A stretch of 64,000 nucleotides of DNA from Treponema socranskii subsp. socranskii VPI DR56BR1116 = ATCC 35536 (GTDB taxonomy: Bacteria; Spirochaetota; Spirochaetia; Treponematales; Treponemataceae). The position numbers and the translations under genes were made by a program. Location of the stretch: positions 1 through 64,000 of the forward strand of contig NZ_AVQI01000033.1 of the NCBI RefSeq assembly GCF_000468115.1. Reading direction: 5' to 3'. Position 1 is the stretch's first letter; the number at the start of each line of letters is the position of its first letter. Positions 54,246 through 62,979 of this stretch are shown piece after piece. The notes beneath the pieces are model-generated. The model ran no database searches. It was not told where the DNA came from and saw only the letters and a program-made list of their open reading frames with translations.

Positions 54246-55778
54246 TTACGCCCGGTATTCGTCGCAGCGGTTTTCAAACGGATTTTCATCGCCGTACAGC
54301 TGCCCGGCGGATTTATTGTATGAAATATCCTGTACGCCGAGATAGTCGAACACGGTGAACAGCGCTTTGCCCGCATGTCCGAACGCTACCGCGCCGTGGT
54401 GCGGATATCGTTTTGAAATGAGTACGTGACGGTAAAACCTGCCCATTTCGGGAATCGCAAACACGCCGATGCCGCAGAACGAACGCGTTGCGACGGGAAG
54501 CACTTCGCCCTGCGCGATGTATGCGTGCAGCGTCGTGTCCGCCGCGCTCTGAAGTCTGAAAAACGTGATATCGCCGGAATCGATGTCGCCTTCGAGCGTG
54601 CCCCGCGTAAAGTCGGGCTCACTGCCGGACGGCTCGAGCAGGCGGTGCTGGATGAGCTGATATTTAATCGCGGGTTTGCTTTTCGGATTCAAACGACAGA
54701 ACGGCGTATTGCCGCAGTGAAATCCCATAAACACGTCCGTCGCTTTGTAAGCGTAAGGGAATTTTCCTTTGATATCGTTTTCGTACATATCAGCGGGTAC
54801 GGAATTGTTGATATCGAGGAGCGTGACCGGAGAGCCCGTCACACAGGTGCCGATATATTCGCTGAGCGCGCCGTAGATGTCGACTTCACACGCAACCGGA
54901 ATGCCGCGTGTCGCAAGGCGGCTGTTTACATAGCAGGGTTCGAAGCCGAATTCTTTCGGAAACGCCGGCCAGCATTTGTTTGCAAACGCGACGTATTTTC
55001 GCGCACCTTTGTTCGCTTCCGCCCAATCGAGCAGCGTAAGTTCAAACTGCGCCATGCGCGGGAGCAGATCGGGAAATCGGTTGCCTTCCGTACCCAGTTC
55101 GCTTTCCATATCTTTTACGACTTCGGGAATGCGGCCGTCGTCTTTATGCGCGCGGTACGACACGAGCAAATCGAGTTCCGAGTTTTCCTGGATTTCGACG
55201 CCGATATCGTAGAGCGCTTTAATCGGCGCGTTACACGCAAAAAAATCCTGAGGGCGAGGACCGAACGTGATGATTTTCAAATTCGCAATGCCGATGCACG
55301 CACGCGCGACCGGAATAAAATCACGCAGCATTTTTGCAATGTCGCAGGCGGTTCCGATCGGATATTCGGGGATGACTGCATTGAGTTTTCGAAGCCCGAG
55401 ATTGTACGAACAGTTGAGCATACCGCAGTACGCGTCTCCTCTCCCGTCGATTAAATCGCCTGCGTGCTCTTCGGCCGCAGCGGCGTACAATACGGGACCT
55501 GCGAATTCTTTTGCGATGAGCGTTTCAGGCGTTTCGGGGCCGAAGTTTCCGAGAAATACGCACAGCGCGTTGCAGCCCGCCTGTTTTACTTCGTCGACGG
55601 CTTTGAGCATATCGACTTCGTTTTCGACCGTCGTCTTCGCTTCGTAAATCGTGCCGTACTGCGAAAAGGATTCTACGATTGCTTTGCGCCTCCGCTCCGA
55701 AAGCGAAATGACAAAACAGTCGCGGCTTACCGCGATGATCCCGAGTTTGACTTCGGGGACGTTTGTAATTTTTTTCAT
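54246..55778 (-). CDS. L-fucose isomerase-family sugar isomerase
   Basis: 510 residues from the ATG at 55778 (GGAGA upstream). L-fucose/L-arabinose isomerase fold; visible blocks include LGIIAVSRDCFVISLSE, CEVDIYGALSEYI, and FHCGNTPFC plus the late GIGVFAIPEMGRFYRHVLI. The family interconverts aldose and ketose with Mn. The substrate could be L-fucose, D-arabinose or another sugar; no fuculokinase or aldolase is in the window. Start chosen by the ribosome-binding site; the 26-residue upstream extension is unlikely. Confidence 0.82.
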   Translation of the reverse strand: MKKITNVPEVKLGIIAVSRDCFVISLSERRRKAIVESFSQYGTIYEAKTTVENEVDMLKAVDEVKQAGCNALCVFLGNFGPETPETLIAKEFAGPVLYAAAAEEHAGDLIDGRGDAYCGMLNCSYNLGLRKLNAVIPEYPIGTACDIAKMLRDFIPVARACIGIANLKIITFGPRPQDFFACNAPIKALYDIGVEIQENSELDLLVSYRAHKDDGRIPEVVKDMESELGTEGNRFPDLLPRMAQFELTLLDWAEANKGARKYVAFANKCWPAFPKEFGFEPCYVNSRLATRGIPVACEVDIYGALSEYIGTCVTGSPVTLLDINNSVPADMYENDIKGKFPYAYKATDVFMGFHCGNTPFCRLNPKSKPAIKYQLIQHRLLEPSGSEPDFTRGTLEGDIDSGDITFFRLQSAADTTLHAYIAQGEVLPVATRSFCGIGVFAIPEMGRFYRHVLISKRYPHHGAVAFGHAGKALFTVFDYLGVQDISYNKSAGQLYGDENPFENRCDEYRA

Positions 55779-55800
55779 AGCTGTGTTCTCCTGATTAAGG

Positions 55801-55830
55801 GATAATACCGTGCTCGTGCACGGTATTATC
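55801..55830. promoter_or_regulatory. palindromic LacI-type operator upstream of the fucI-lacI operon
   Basis: A perfect inverted repeat: GATAATACCGTGC (55801-55813) and GCACGGTATTATC (55818-55830) with a 4-nt centre. It directly follows the fucI -10 box TACGAT (55833-55828), so a bound repressor would block transcription. It also sits about 37 bp before the -10 box of the divergent EamA gene. Confidence 0.8.
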
Positions 55831-55856
55831 GTATCGAATACGCTGTTTTTTATCAA
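55828..55856 (-). promoter_or_regulatory. sigma-70 promoter of the fucI operon
   Basis: Minus strand TTGATA (55856-55851), 17 bp, TACGAT (55833-55828), overlapping the operator by three bases. Confidence 0.6.
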
Positions 55857-55878
55857 GCGAATGTGCTATACTTTCGTC

Positions 55879-56832
55879 ATGTTTAAAAATCGACAACCGC
55901 AAAAATCGCTCACCGGTTTTTTCTTTGCCGCTTTTTCGATCTTTGTGTGGGGTATCACCTTTGTTTGTACGAAATCGCTTTTACAAGATTTTTCCGCGCT
56001 GGAAATTCTCGTCATCCGATTTTTATTCGCCTATGTCATGCTGTGGATTTTGTGCCCGCATCCGCTTCGACTTGCGTGCAAAAAAGACGAATGGCTTTTC
56101 GTCGCGGCAGGCTTAAGCGGCGTTGCGGTATATCAATTTCTCGAAAACATCGCGATCATGTTTTCGTCGGCGTCGAACATAAGCGTTATCGTTTCGATCT
56201 GTCCGATCTTCGCTGCAATCGTCGCACAGATTTTTCTGCACGAAAAACACGTCACGCCTTTTTTTATCGCCGGTTTTGTCATTGCGATTTCAGGTGTCGC
56301 ACTCGTAAGCTTTAACGGAGCGGCGGAATTTCATCTCAAGCCGAAAGGCGACTTGCTTGCGCTCGGCTCCGCAGTTTCATGGGGATTCTATACGCTCTTT
56401 GTCACGAAAATCAACGCGTTGCGCTGCAATAAATTGGCAGTCGTACGACATATATTCTTTTACGCGATCGTTTGCATGGTACCGCTCGTACTTTTCGGTG
56501 CTCTGTCACCGCTTGCAAAAGACAATAACAATTTTTTTGTAACGTTCGATGCGGCTGTCAATATGTCCCGTTTTGCAAAACCGCTCAACTGGATAAATCT
56601 GCTCTTTCTCGGCGTCGCCGCGTCCGCGCTCTGTTTTGCTGCGTGGAACACCGCATGCGATAAGCTCGGTTCCGTCCGTGCAACCGTCGGCATTTATTTA
56701 ATTCCCGTCGTGACGATTGTATTCGCGTATTTTGCACTCGGTGAACGGATCACCGCACCCGGCATAGCGGGTGTCGTGCTGACGATCTGTGGGCTCATGC
56801 TGTCGAATAAAAAAATGCGCAGTCAAATGTAA
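55879..56832 (+). CDS. EamA/DMT-family transporter
   Basis: 317 residues from the ATG at 55879, ten membrane helices in two EamA repeats (SIFVWGITFVCTKSLLQDFS and LGERITAPGIAGVVLTICGL at their ends). It exports or takes up a small metabolite; the substrate is unknown. TATACT ends six nt before the ATG (55867-55872), so this gene also looks leaderless; the -35 hexamer is poor. Confidence 0.88.
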   Translation: MFKNRQPQKSLTGFFFAAFSIFVWGITFVCTKSLLQDFSALEILVIRFLFAYVMLWILCPHPLRLACKKDEWLFVAAGLSGVAVYQFLENIAIMFSSASNISVIVSICPIFAAIVAQIFLHEKHVTPFFIAGFVIAISGVALVSFNGAAEFHLKPKGDLLALGSAVSWGFYTLFVTKINALRCNKLAVVRHIFFYAIVCMVPLVLFGALSPLAKDNNNFFVTFDAAVNMSRFAKPLNWINLLFLGVAASALCFAAWNTACDKLGSVRATVGIYLIPVVTIVFAYFALGERITAPGIAGVVLTICGLMLSNKKMRSQM

Positions 56833-56888
56833 ACGTCGCGTCCGGTGTTTCGGAAAACTCCTGTAAAAACGTTTTTCTCGAACAAGGA

Positions 56889-59800
56889 GTTTTAATTCAC
56901 GCTCCCGTGAGGGAGCGACTCGTTCGTATACGGCATACCGCCGAATTCATCCGTTTCAATTCACGCTCCCGTGAGGGAGCGACGCTTACTGCTCCGCTCT
57001 ATTTTTCAGGGCAGGGTTTCAATTCACGCTCCCGTGAGGGAGCGACATCGTGATGGATTTTGCCCGTGTTGCCGTGTACGTTTCAATTCACGCTCCCGTA
57101 AGGGAGCGACCGGGCAATCTGTCTTTTTGTATCCATTTGCTAAATGTTTCAATTCACGCTCCCGTAAGGGAGCGACCAGACGAAACCGAGTTGCTCGATG
57201 TCGATAAAAAGTTTCAATTCACGCTCCCGTAAGGGAGCGACTTAGTGCATGGCGCAACGGTACCATGCTCACTGTGTTTCAATTCACGCTCCCGTAAGGG
57301 AGCGACTCGATGTGGACATGGTGATCGGTAAATTGTGCATTGTTTCAATTCACGCTCCCGTAAGGGAGCGACTCGCATAGAGCGGGCGTCTTTATGCTTT
57401 TTCGTGTTTCAATTCACGCTCCCGTAAGGGAGCGACACGTATCGCTAGTATCGTGGATTAGGTTGTCAGTTTCAATTCACGCTCCCGTAAGGGAGCGACC
57501 TCGTAAGAACAGGGTTTACGGTATACGCGGTAAGTTTCAATTCACGCTCCCGTAAGGGAGCGACTACCTTGCTATTGTCAAAAATGACGAGGACGAGGTT
57601 TCAATTCACGCTCCCGTAAGGGAGCGACGAGCGGGTAATGGAGTAAAATTATTATGACAAAAGTTTCAATTCACGCTCCCGTAAGGGAGCGACTCGCGCC
57701 GAAATGCGCAAAGGGGGCAAAAAATGAGTTTCAATTCACGCTCCCGTAAGGGAGCGACTTATGTACCATGTAATAATTGCGTCTCCTTGCAAGTTTCAAT
57801 TCACGCTCCCGTAAGGGAGCGACTTCGAGATTATGATGTCTCGCACATTTATGCGAGTTTCAATTCACGCTCCCGTAAGGGAGCGACCAGGAACAGTACA
57901 GAATATAACGGGGGGACGGTGTTTCAATTCACGCTCCCGTAAGGGAGCGACTTTGCAACGTTAATCATAGCATACAACATGTTAGTTTCAATTCACGCTC
58001 CCGTAAGGGAGCGACTACTTCCCTCATAGCATCTTGCTCAATATCGCCTGTTTCAATTCACGCTCCCGTAAGGGAGCGACGTATAAGAGTAGGCAAAAAG
58101 TGGTTGGACTTCGGTTTCAATTCACGCTCCCGTAAGGGAGCGACATGCGCAAGGGAGGCAAAAAATGAAAAAATTAGTTTCAATTCACGCTCCCGTAAGG
58201 GAGCGACCTGAGTTCGATGTTGCTGTAAATACAGGGTTCGGTGTTTCAATTCACGCTCCCGTAAGGGAGCGACGCCTGCCATTGCTGACACATATTTTTG
58301 CATACGGTTTCAATTCACGCTCCCGTAAGGGAGCGACGTTCATGCACTGGTTCAAAAAATCATGCAGCTTGTTTCAATTCACGCTCCCGTAAGGGAGCGA
58401 CTTATTACTTAATCCAGATAATTACCCGTATAAGTTTCAATTCACGCTCCCGTAAGGGAGCGACTCGCACGCGTTGCTTTTTATCCACTGCGTTTATGTT
58501 TCAATTCACGCTCCCGTAAGGGAGCGACCCTAAACCCCATATTAAATCGATACCAAAAAGTAATGTTTCAATTCACGCTCCCGTAAGGGAGCGACTTGAT
58601 GTCGATATGTCAATAGGTAATGTGCATATCGTTTCAATTCACGCTCCCGTAAGGGAGCGACGCTATATTATATATGTATAAGGAGCAAAGGTATGGTTTC
58701 AATTCACGCTCCCGTAAGGGAGCGACGTTATTACTTAATCCAGATAATTATCTGTACAGTTTCAATTCACGCTCCCGTAAGGGAGCGACGTGTTCCGCAG
58801 TAGTACATAGCTTTCCCGCCAGTTTCAATTCACGCTCCCGTAAGGGAGCGACCAAAGTTCGTATTATTTTTGCTCGGTTGGGGGAGTTTCAATTCACGCT
58901 CCCGTAAGGGAGCGACTAAAATGATTGAGCGCGTATGCGCGCGCGGACTTGTTTCAATTCACGCTCCCGTAAGGGAGCGACCTCCTTTGCGTATCTACTA
59001 TACGTGATCTAACATGTTTCAATTCACGCTCCCGTAAGGGAGCGACTTGTGCTCAATGATGTACGTGTCCGTGCATTCGGTGTTTCAATTCACGCTCCCG
59101 TAAGGGAGCGACTTTTACTACTAGAGGTAAAGTGGATGCTTGACGTTTCAATTCACGCTCCCGTAAGGGAGCGACGCAATGCTTCTCAACTGATTTTTGC
59201 ATTGCGCGGTTTCAATTCACGCTCCCGTAAGGGAGCGACCCGATAGCCGTATACACGGCGTCCCATCGTCCAGTTTCAATTCACGCTCCCGTAAGGGAGC
59301 GACATGAGTGACAATGCGTATGATTATATGGTGTCTGTTTCAATTCACGCTCCCGTAAGGGAGCGACTGTAACGCGCATAACGTTGCACGACTGCGGTGG
59401 TTTCAATTCACGCTCCCGTAAGGGAGCGACCAGACGAGGGCAATTATTATTTTAACGTATGGAGTTTCAATTCACGCTCCCGTAAGGGAGCGACACGTGG
59501 AGAGGTGCAACAGGTGTACTTGGGTGGTTTCAATTCACGCTCCCGTAAGGGAGCGACGCCAACACAAGGCAGTAAGTTATTGCGGCACGTTGTTTCAATT
59601 CACGCTCCCGTAAGGGAGCGACACTATCCGAACCAGAACGACCACCAGTCACAAAAGTTTCAATTCACGCTCCCGTAAGGGAGCGACTTAACGGTAATTT
59701 TAATGTTGGTGCTTTTGATGTTTCAATTCACGCTCCCGTAAGGGAGCGACCAAGCGTTTGACAAACGCTTTAATAACGATTTGGTTTCAATTCACGCTCC

Positions 59801-59944
59801 CGTAAGGGAGCGACCAACCGTTTACGACTGTACAAAGGTACAACCTGCGGTTTCAATTCACGCTCCCGTAAGGGAGCGACCTCGTTATTTTGCTGTTCGT
59901 CCGAGTTTTAATCGTTTCAATTCACGCTCCCGTAAGGGAGCGAC
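56889..59944 (-). CRISPR. type I-C CRISPR array, 48 repeats and 47 spacers
   Basis: A 31-bp repeat (plus-strand GTTTCAATTCAC...GGGAGCGAC) with an internal stem CGCTCCC-GTAA-GGGAGCG recurs 48 times, with spacers of 32-36 bp. I counted by locating each repeat start from 56889 to 59914. The first three repeats (56889, 56953, 57016) carry GTGAGGG in place of GTAAGGG, and the first also has T for C at position 5, which marks the old, leader-distal end. The family repeat (ending GAATTGAAAC on the minus strand) and the adjacent leader show transcription on the minus strand, from right to left. Confidence 0.97.
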
Positions 59945-60119
59945 AGTATAGCAGTTATTCTTTTGTAATATCGATATTTACACTATAATTTCCGCGAACT
60001 TCATTCCGAAACTACAGTGTCAATATCTAATTCACTATAATATAACGGGTTATAAAATTCAAGCGGAATGAATAACCAATGTGTGCTTCCCGTTCGCGGC
60101 CGGAAAGCCAGAAATCCGA
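59945..60119 (-). promoter_or_regulatory. CRISPR leader with crRNA promoter
   Basis: An A/T-rich leader between the newest repeat and cas2. On the minus strand TTGAAT (60062-60057), 17 bp, TATAGT (60039-60034), giving a start about 80 nt before the first repeat. ACTATAAT occurs twice in the plus-strand sequence of the leader. Confidence 0.6.
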
Positions 60120-60407
60120 TTATAAAATCAAAACGCCTTGCGGATTGATCGGTTTCTTTTGCCCTACGTGTTCGACCTTACGCTCCCAATTTGCACCGAG
60201 CGCGTAAAAACGAATACTGTCGTAATTCGGATTTATTTCATTGAGCAATTTACTTTTCAGCGCAACCCATTGCGCGGGGTCGACTAAGCATTCAAAGACG
60301 GAATATTGAACGCGCTGTCCGTAATTTTCAAGAATCTTCGCCACATGCCGAAGGCGCTTTTCCCCTTTTTCATCTTTTGCCACATCATAACTTACCAGCA
60401 TCATCAT
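60120..60407 (-). CDS. cas2: CRISPR-associated endoribonuclease/integration protein Cas2
   Basis: 95 residues, typical. Ferredoxin-like fold, MMMLVSYDVAKDEKGEKRLRHVAKILENYG, with the catalytic-type Asp and VQYSVFECLVDPAQW. It forms the integrase complex with Cas1 and is the last gene of the cas operon, next to the leader. Confidence 0.95.
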   Translation of the reverse strand: MMMLVSYDVAKDEKGEKRLRHVAKILENYGQRVQYSVFECLVDPAQWVALKSKLLNEINPNYDSIRFYALGANWERKVEHVGQKKPINPQGVLIL

Positions 60408-60422
60408 CGCGCGCCCCCTCTT

Positions 60423-61454
60423 TTATTTCCAAAGGTATACCGGATAGCCGTCAATATCGCCGCGTATGTGCCGGGCCAAAAGCCGCGCTTGGGTATGGAA
60501 CAAAATTGCGAGATGCATTCTCTTCTCTACATATGGATGCTGCAAAACGGTTTCTTTCTTTTTTTGATACGCGGTAATTACTGTTTTGCGAGCCGCTTCA
60601 TCCATGCTGACGGCGCCGCTTGCGGTTTTTTCAAATTGTTCGGGGATAACTTCATTTCGGTTGATAAGCGAAAGAACCAATCGGTCGGCAAAAAAAGAAC
60701 GGAACTCTTCGGCAAGATCAAGGGCAAGACTTAAACGACCGGGTCTGTCGCGGTGCATAAAGCCGACGGCAGGATCGAGACCGACACATTCCAGAGCGCT
60801 TATCATATCGTGATACAAAAGCGTGTACACATACGAAAGCATTGCATTTACCGCGTCGAGCGGAGGACGCCGGTTACGTCCTTCAAATTTGAATCCGTCT
60901 TTTTGAGAAATAATCAATTCATCGAAGACTGAAAAATATGCTTTCGACGCATCGCCTTCAATTCCCCGCAAGACATCCAAGTCGCATTCTTTTTCCGCCT
61001 TATCGATATTCGAACCCAAAAGCGCAACGGCATCTTGAACTCTCTTGGCATCGATTTTTTCACCGTGATCGCGCAGCGAGCGCTGCAGCACGGTTTTTTG
61101 ATTGGCCAATTTTCCGATAATAAAATATTTTGCAAGCGCAGCGGACTTTTCTTTATCGTCGGAAATTCTGTACTGTTCCTTTCGAAGCAAAACATTTCCC
61201 GCAACAGGCCCCTGCACGCGTGCAAGGAATTTTCCCGTTTCCGTTAAAAAACTTATCGTAATATTATACTTCGGCGCAGCGCCCAACAAAAACGGACTGA
61301 CGAAAATATTCCCGAAACAAATAATACTGTCGAGCGTTATAAAAGGAATCAGCGCAAGCACCTTGCGGTCGGCAACGACTTCCACCGCTTCCCCCTTTTT
61401 ATGCAGATATGTTTTTTGCGTGGTAATATAAAGCGTGTTAAGAAAGCGCTGCAT
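60423..61454 (-). CDS. cas1: CRISPR integrase Cas1 (type I-C)
   Basis: 343 residues from ATG 61454 (GGAGG upstream). Metal-dependent integrase; catalytic blocks GRNRRPPLDAVNAMLSYVYTLLYHD with Glu upstream, LDPAVGFMHRDRPGRLSLALDLAEEFR with His and Asp, typical of Cas1. It lies 14 bp after cas4 and 15 bp before cas2. Confidence 0.96.
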   Translation of the reverse strand: MQRFLNTLYITTQKTYLHKKGEAVEVVADRKVLALIPFITLDSIICFGNIFVSPFLLGAAPKYNITISFLTETGKFLARVQGPVAGNVLLRKEQYRISDDKEKSAALAKYFIIGKLANQKTVLQRSLRDHGEKIDAKRVQDAVALLGSNIDKAEKECDLDVLRGIEGDASKAYFSVFDELIISQKDGFKFEGRNRRPPLDAVNAMLSYVYTLLYHDMISALECVGLDPAVGFMHRDRPGRLSLALDLAEEFRSFFADRLVLSLINRNEVIPEQFEKTASGAVSMDEAARKTVITAYQKKKETVLQHPYVEKRMHLAILFHTQARLLARHIRGDIDGYPVYLWK

Positions 61455-61468
61455 ACATCCTCCGTATA

Positions 61469-62107
61469 TTATTCGTCGAGCGCGGAAACAGTCTGTCGCA
61501 ATCTGCCCCTGATATAATTGACTGCCGATTTGTTTTTGCCGGCGGATTCGGGAAAGCACTCGTCGATAAACGAACAGCTTTCGCATTTTTTTGAATAGAC
61601 GGCCGCAGGCGTTTTTCCGTCCGCAACGAAGCGATGAAAGCGCTCGGCAAGCTCGATCGTTTCTTTTCTGAGCTCATCGGTGATGGGAACGGGAATGCGC
61701 CGGCGAATTTTAAAATAAAATAGCGCTCCTTCATCTATCGTCCGGCAGAGCATTTCTTCAAGGCAGATAACTTGAGCGCACAGCTGAACTTCGTCACAAG
61801 TGTTTTCTTTCGGTTTTCCGTGCTTGTATTCTATCGGAATGATTTTTCCGTCGGAATAAAATTCCACAGCATCGGTACAGCCAGTAACGCCGAGAAGAGC
61901 TGACGCGATTTTTAAATTGCGCTCCGTCTTTACGGCTTTACGCGACTCCGCCGTAGCGCCATGAACTTTTTCGTGCTGAACCCGGCCTGCCGCCGTAAAA
62001 AAGTTTTCGCTCCATTGCTGTTCAATATGTATAAGCGCGCACTGCCGCGGACAAAAGCGTAAATGCTGAAGCCCGCTGAGCAGCAGGTAGTCGGATTCAG
62101 GGTACAT
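61469..62107 (-). CDS. cas4: CRISPR-associated exonuclease Cas4
   Basis: 212 residues. RecB-type nuclease motifs (TDAVEFYSDGKIIPIEYKHGK) and Fe-S cysteines CPRQC near residue 19 with CESCSFIDEC near the C-terminus. It helps choose PAM-correct prespacers. The start codon overlaps the cas7 stop codon by one base. Confidence 0.94.
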   Translation of the reverse strand: MYPESDYLLLSGLQHLRFCPRQCALIHIEQQWSENFFTAAGRVQHEKVHGATAESRKAVKTERNLKIASALLGVTGCTDAVEFYSDGKIIPIEYKHGKPKENTCDEVQLCAQVICLEEMLCRTIDEGALFYFKIRRRIPVPITDELRKETIELAERFHRFVADGKTPAAVYSKKCESCSFIDECFPESAGKNKSAVNYIRGRLRQTVSALDE

Positions 62108-62979
62108 TAGAGTGCTATTTTGGTAACAACTTCGCTTAAAGGTTTGCCATCAAGCGTAATCGTGTAATCGCTGAAATCGCGTGCGGGAGTATTTCCCGTA
62201 TGTTCCGCTTTTATCCGATTGAACAACTCATCGGCAGGTTTTGAACCGAGTGCAGATGCGTGTTCAAAAATAATAAGCCGTCTTGTTGTCATAAGTCCGC
62301 GCGCGGCAGAACGATCGTATTCAAACATCCTTTCAAGCGCCTGCCACAAAAGTTCCAAATCTTCTTGTGAAAATCCTGTAGTTGAAGCAAACTGAGGCGA
62401 AACAAAACCGTAGGCTCGGTATAATCCGTAGGGAACGGTATACTTGCGTCCCATGGTTCTATTATCACCGCCTTGCTCTTCTGCTTCTTCCGCTGTCGTC
62501 ACGGCCATTCTCGTTATAGTGTATTCGAACGATACAATAGGTTCTACGGATCGCGCAAACGTAAGCTGTACCGGCCCTCGTACCTGTCCCGCATTCGCTC
62601 CAGTGGTTAAAACGGCACCGAATGTTCGTATATCGAAAAACTTTTTGCACATACCGTCTCGCCCTTTTTTTATATCATCACCTTTTGCCTTTTTATCCTT
62701 GTTCTTGGTTACATCGATTCCCAGTTCTTCATGAATCTTATTGATTGCATCGTTGAGAACGGCTTTTTCTTTTACAAAAATATCATAGCCTGCTTCGCCG
62801 ACTTTTACCGTTTGAACATAATTTCTTACTTTACGTTTTAAACACACGTCCGTAACAATGCCGTTCCCCGTTTCCGCATCGATACGAGGAAGATTTCCCG
62901 CATCGGGATCACCGTTAGGGTTCCCGTCTTTCACATCGAAATACAATACAAAATCATAGCGTTTTTCAAGCTTACTCAT
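62107..62979 (-). CDS. cas7: type I-C Cascade backbone protein Cas7 (Csd2)
   Basis: 290 residues from the ATG at 62979, with AAGGAG six bases upstream; the shorter start removes an upstream lysine-rich stretch. Csd2 signatures: FVLYFDVKDGNPNGDPDAGNLP at the start and TVPYGLYRAYGFVSPQFASTTGFS. It coats the crRNA in Cascade-C. It overlaps cas8c by 8 bp. Confidence 0.95.
   Translation of the reverse strand: MSKLEKRYDFVLYFDVKDGNPNGDPDAGNLPRIDAETGNGIVTDVCLKRKVRNYVQTVKVGEAGYDIFVKEKAVLNDAINKIHEELGIDVTKNKDKKAKGDDIKKGRDGMCKKFFDIRTFGAVLTTGANAGQVRGPVQLTFARSVEPIVSFEYTITRMAVTTAEEAEEQGGDNRTMGRKYTVPYGLYRAYGFVSPQFASTTGFSQEDLELLWQALERMFEYDRSAARGLMTTRRLIIFEHASALGSKPADELFNRIKAEHTGNTPARDFSDYTITLDGKPLSEVVTKIAL

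Noticed and set aside
57016-57046. A separate array or repeat class because of the GTGAGGG variants
   Set aside because: Only one base differs (two in the first repeat), and the variants are at the old end; this is normal repeat decay.
56971-59678. Several ORFs of 60-93 codons across the array, with repeats reading FNSRSRKGAT or VSIHAPVRERP
   Set aside because: They are translations of the CRISPR repeat in two plus-strand frames. Their stops depend only on spacer content, and none has a ribosome-binding site.
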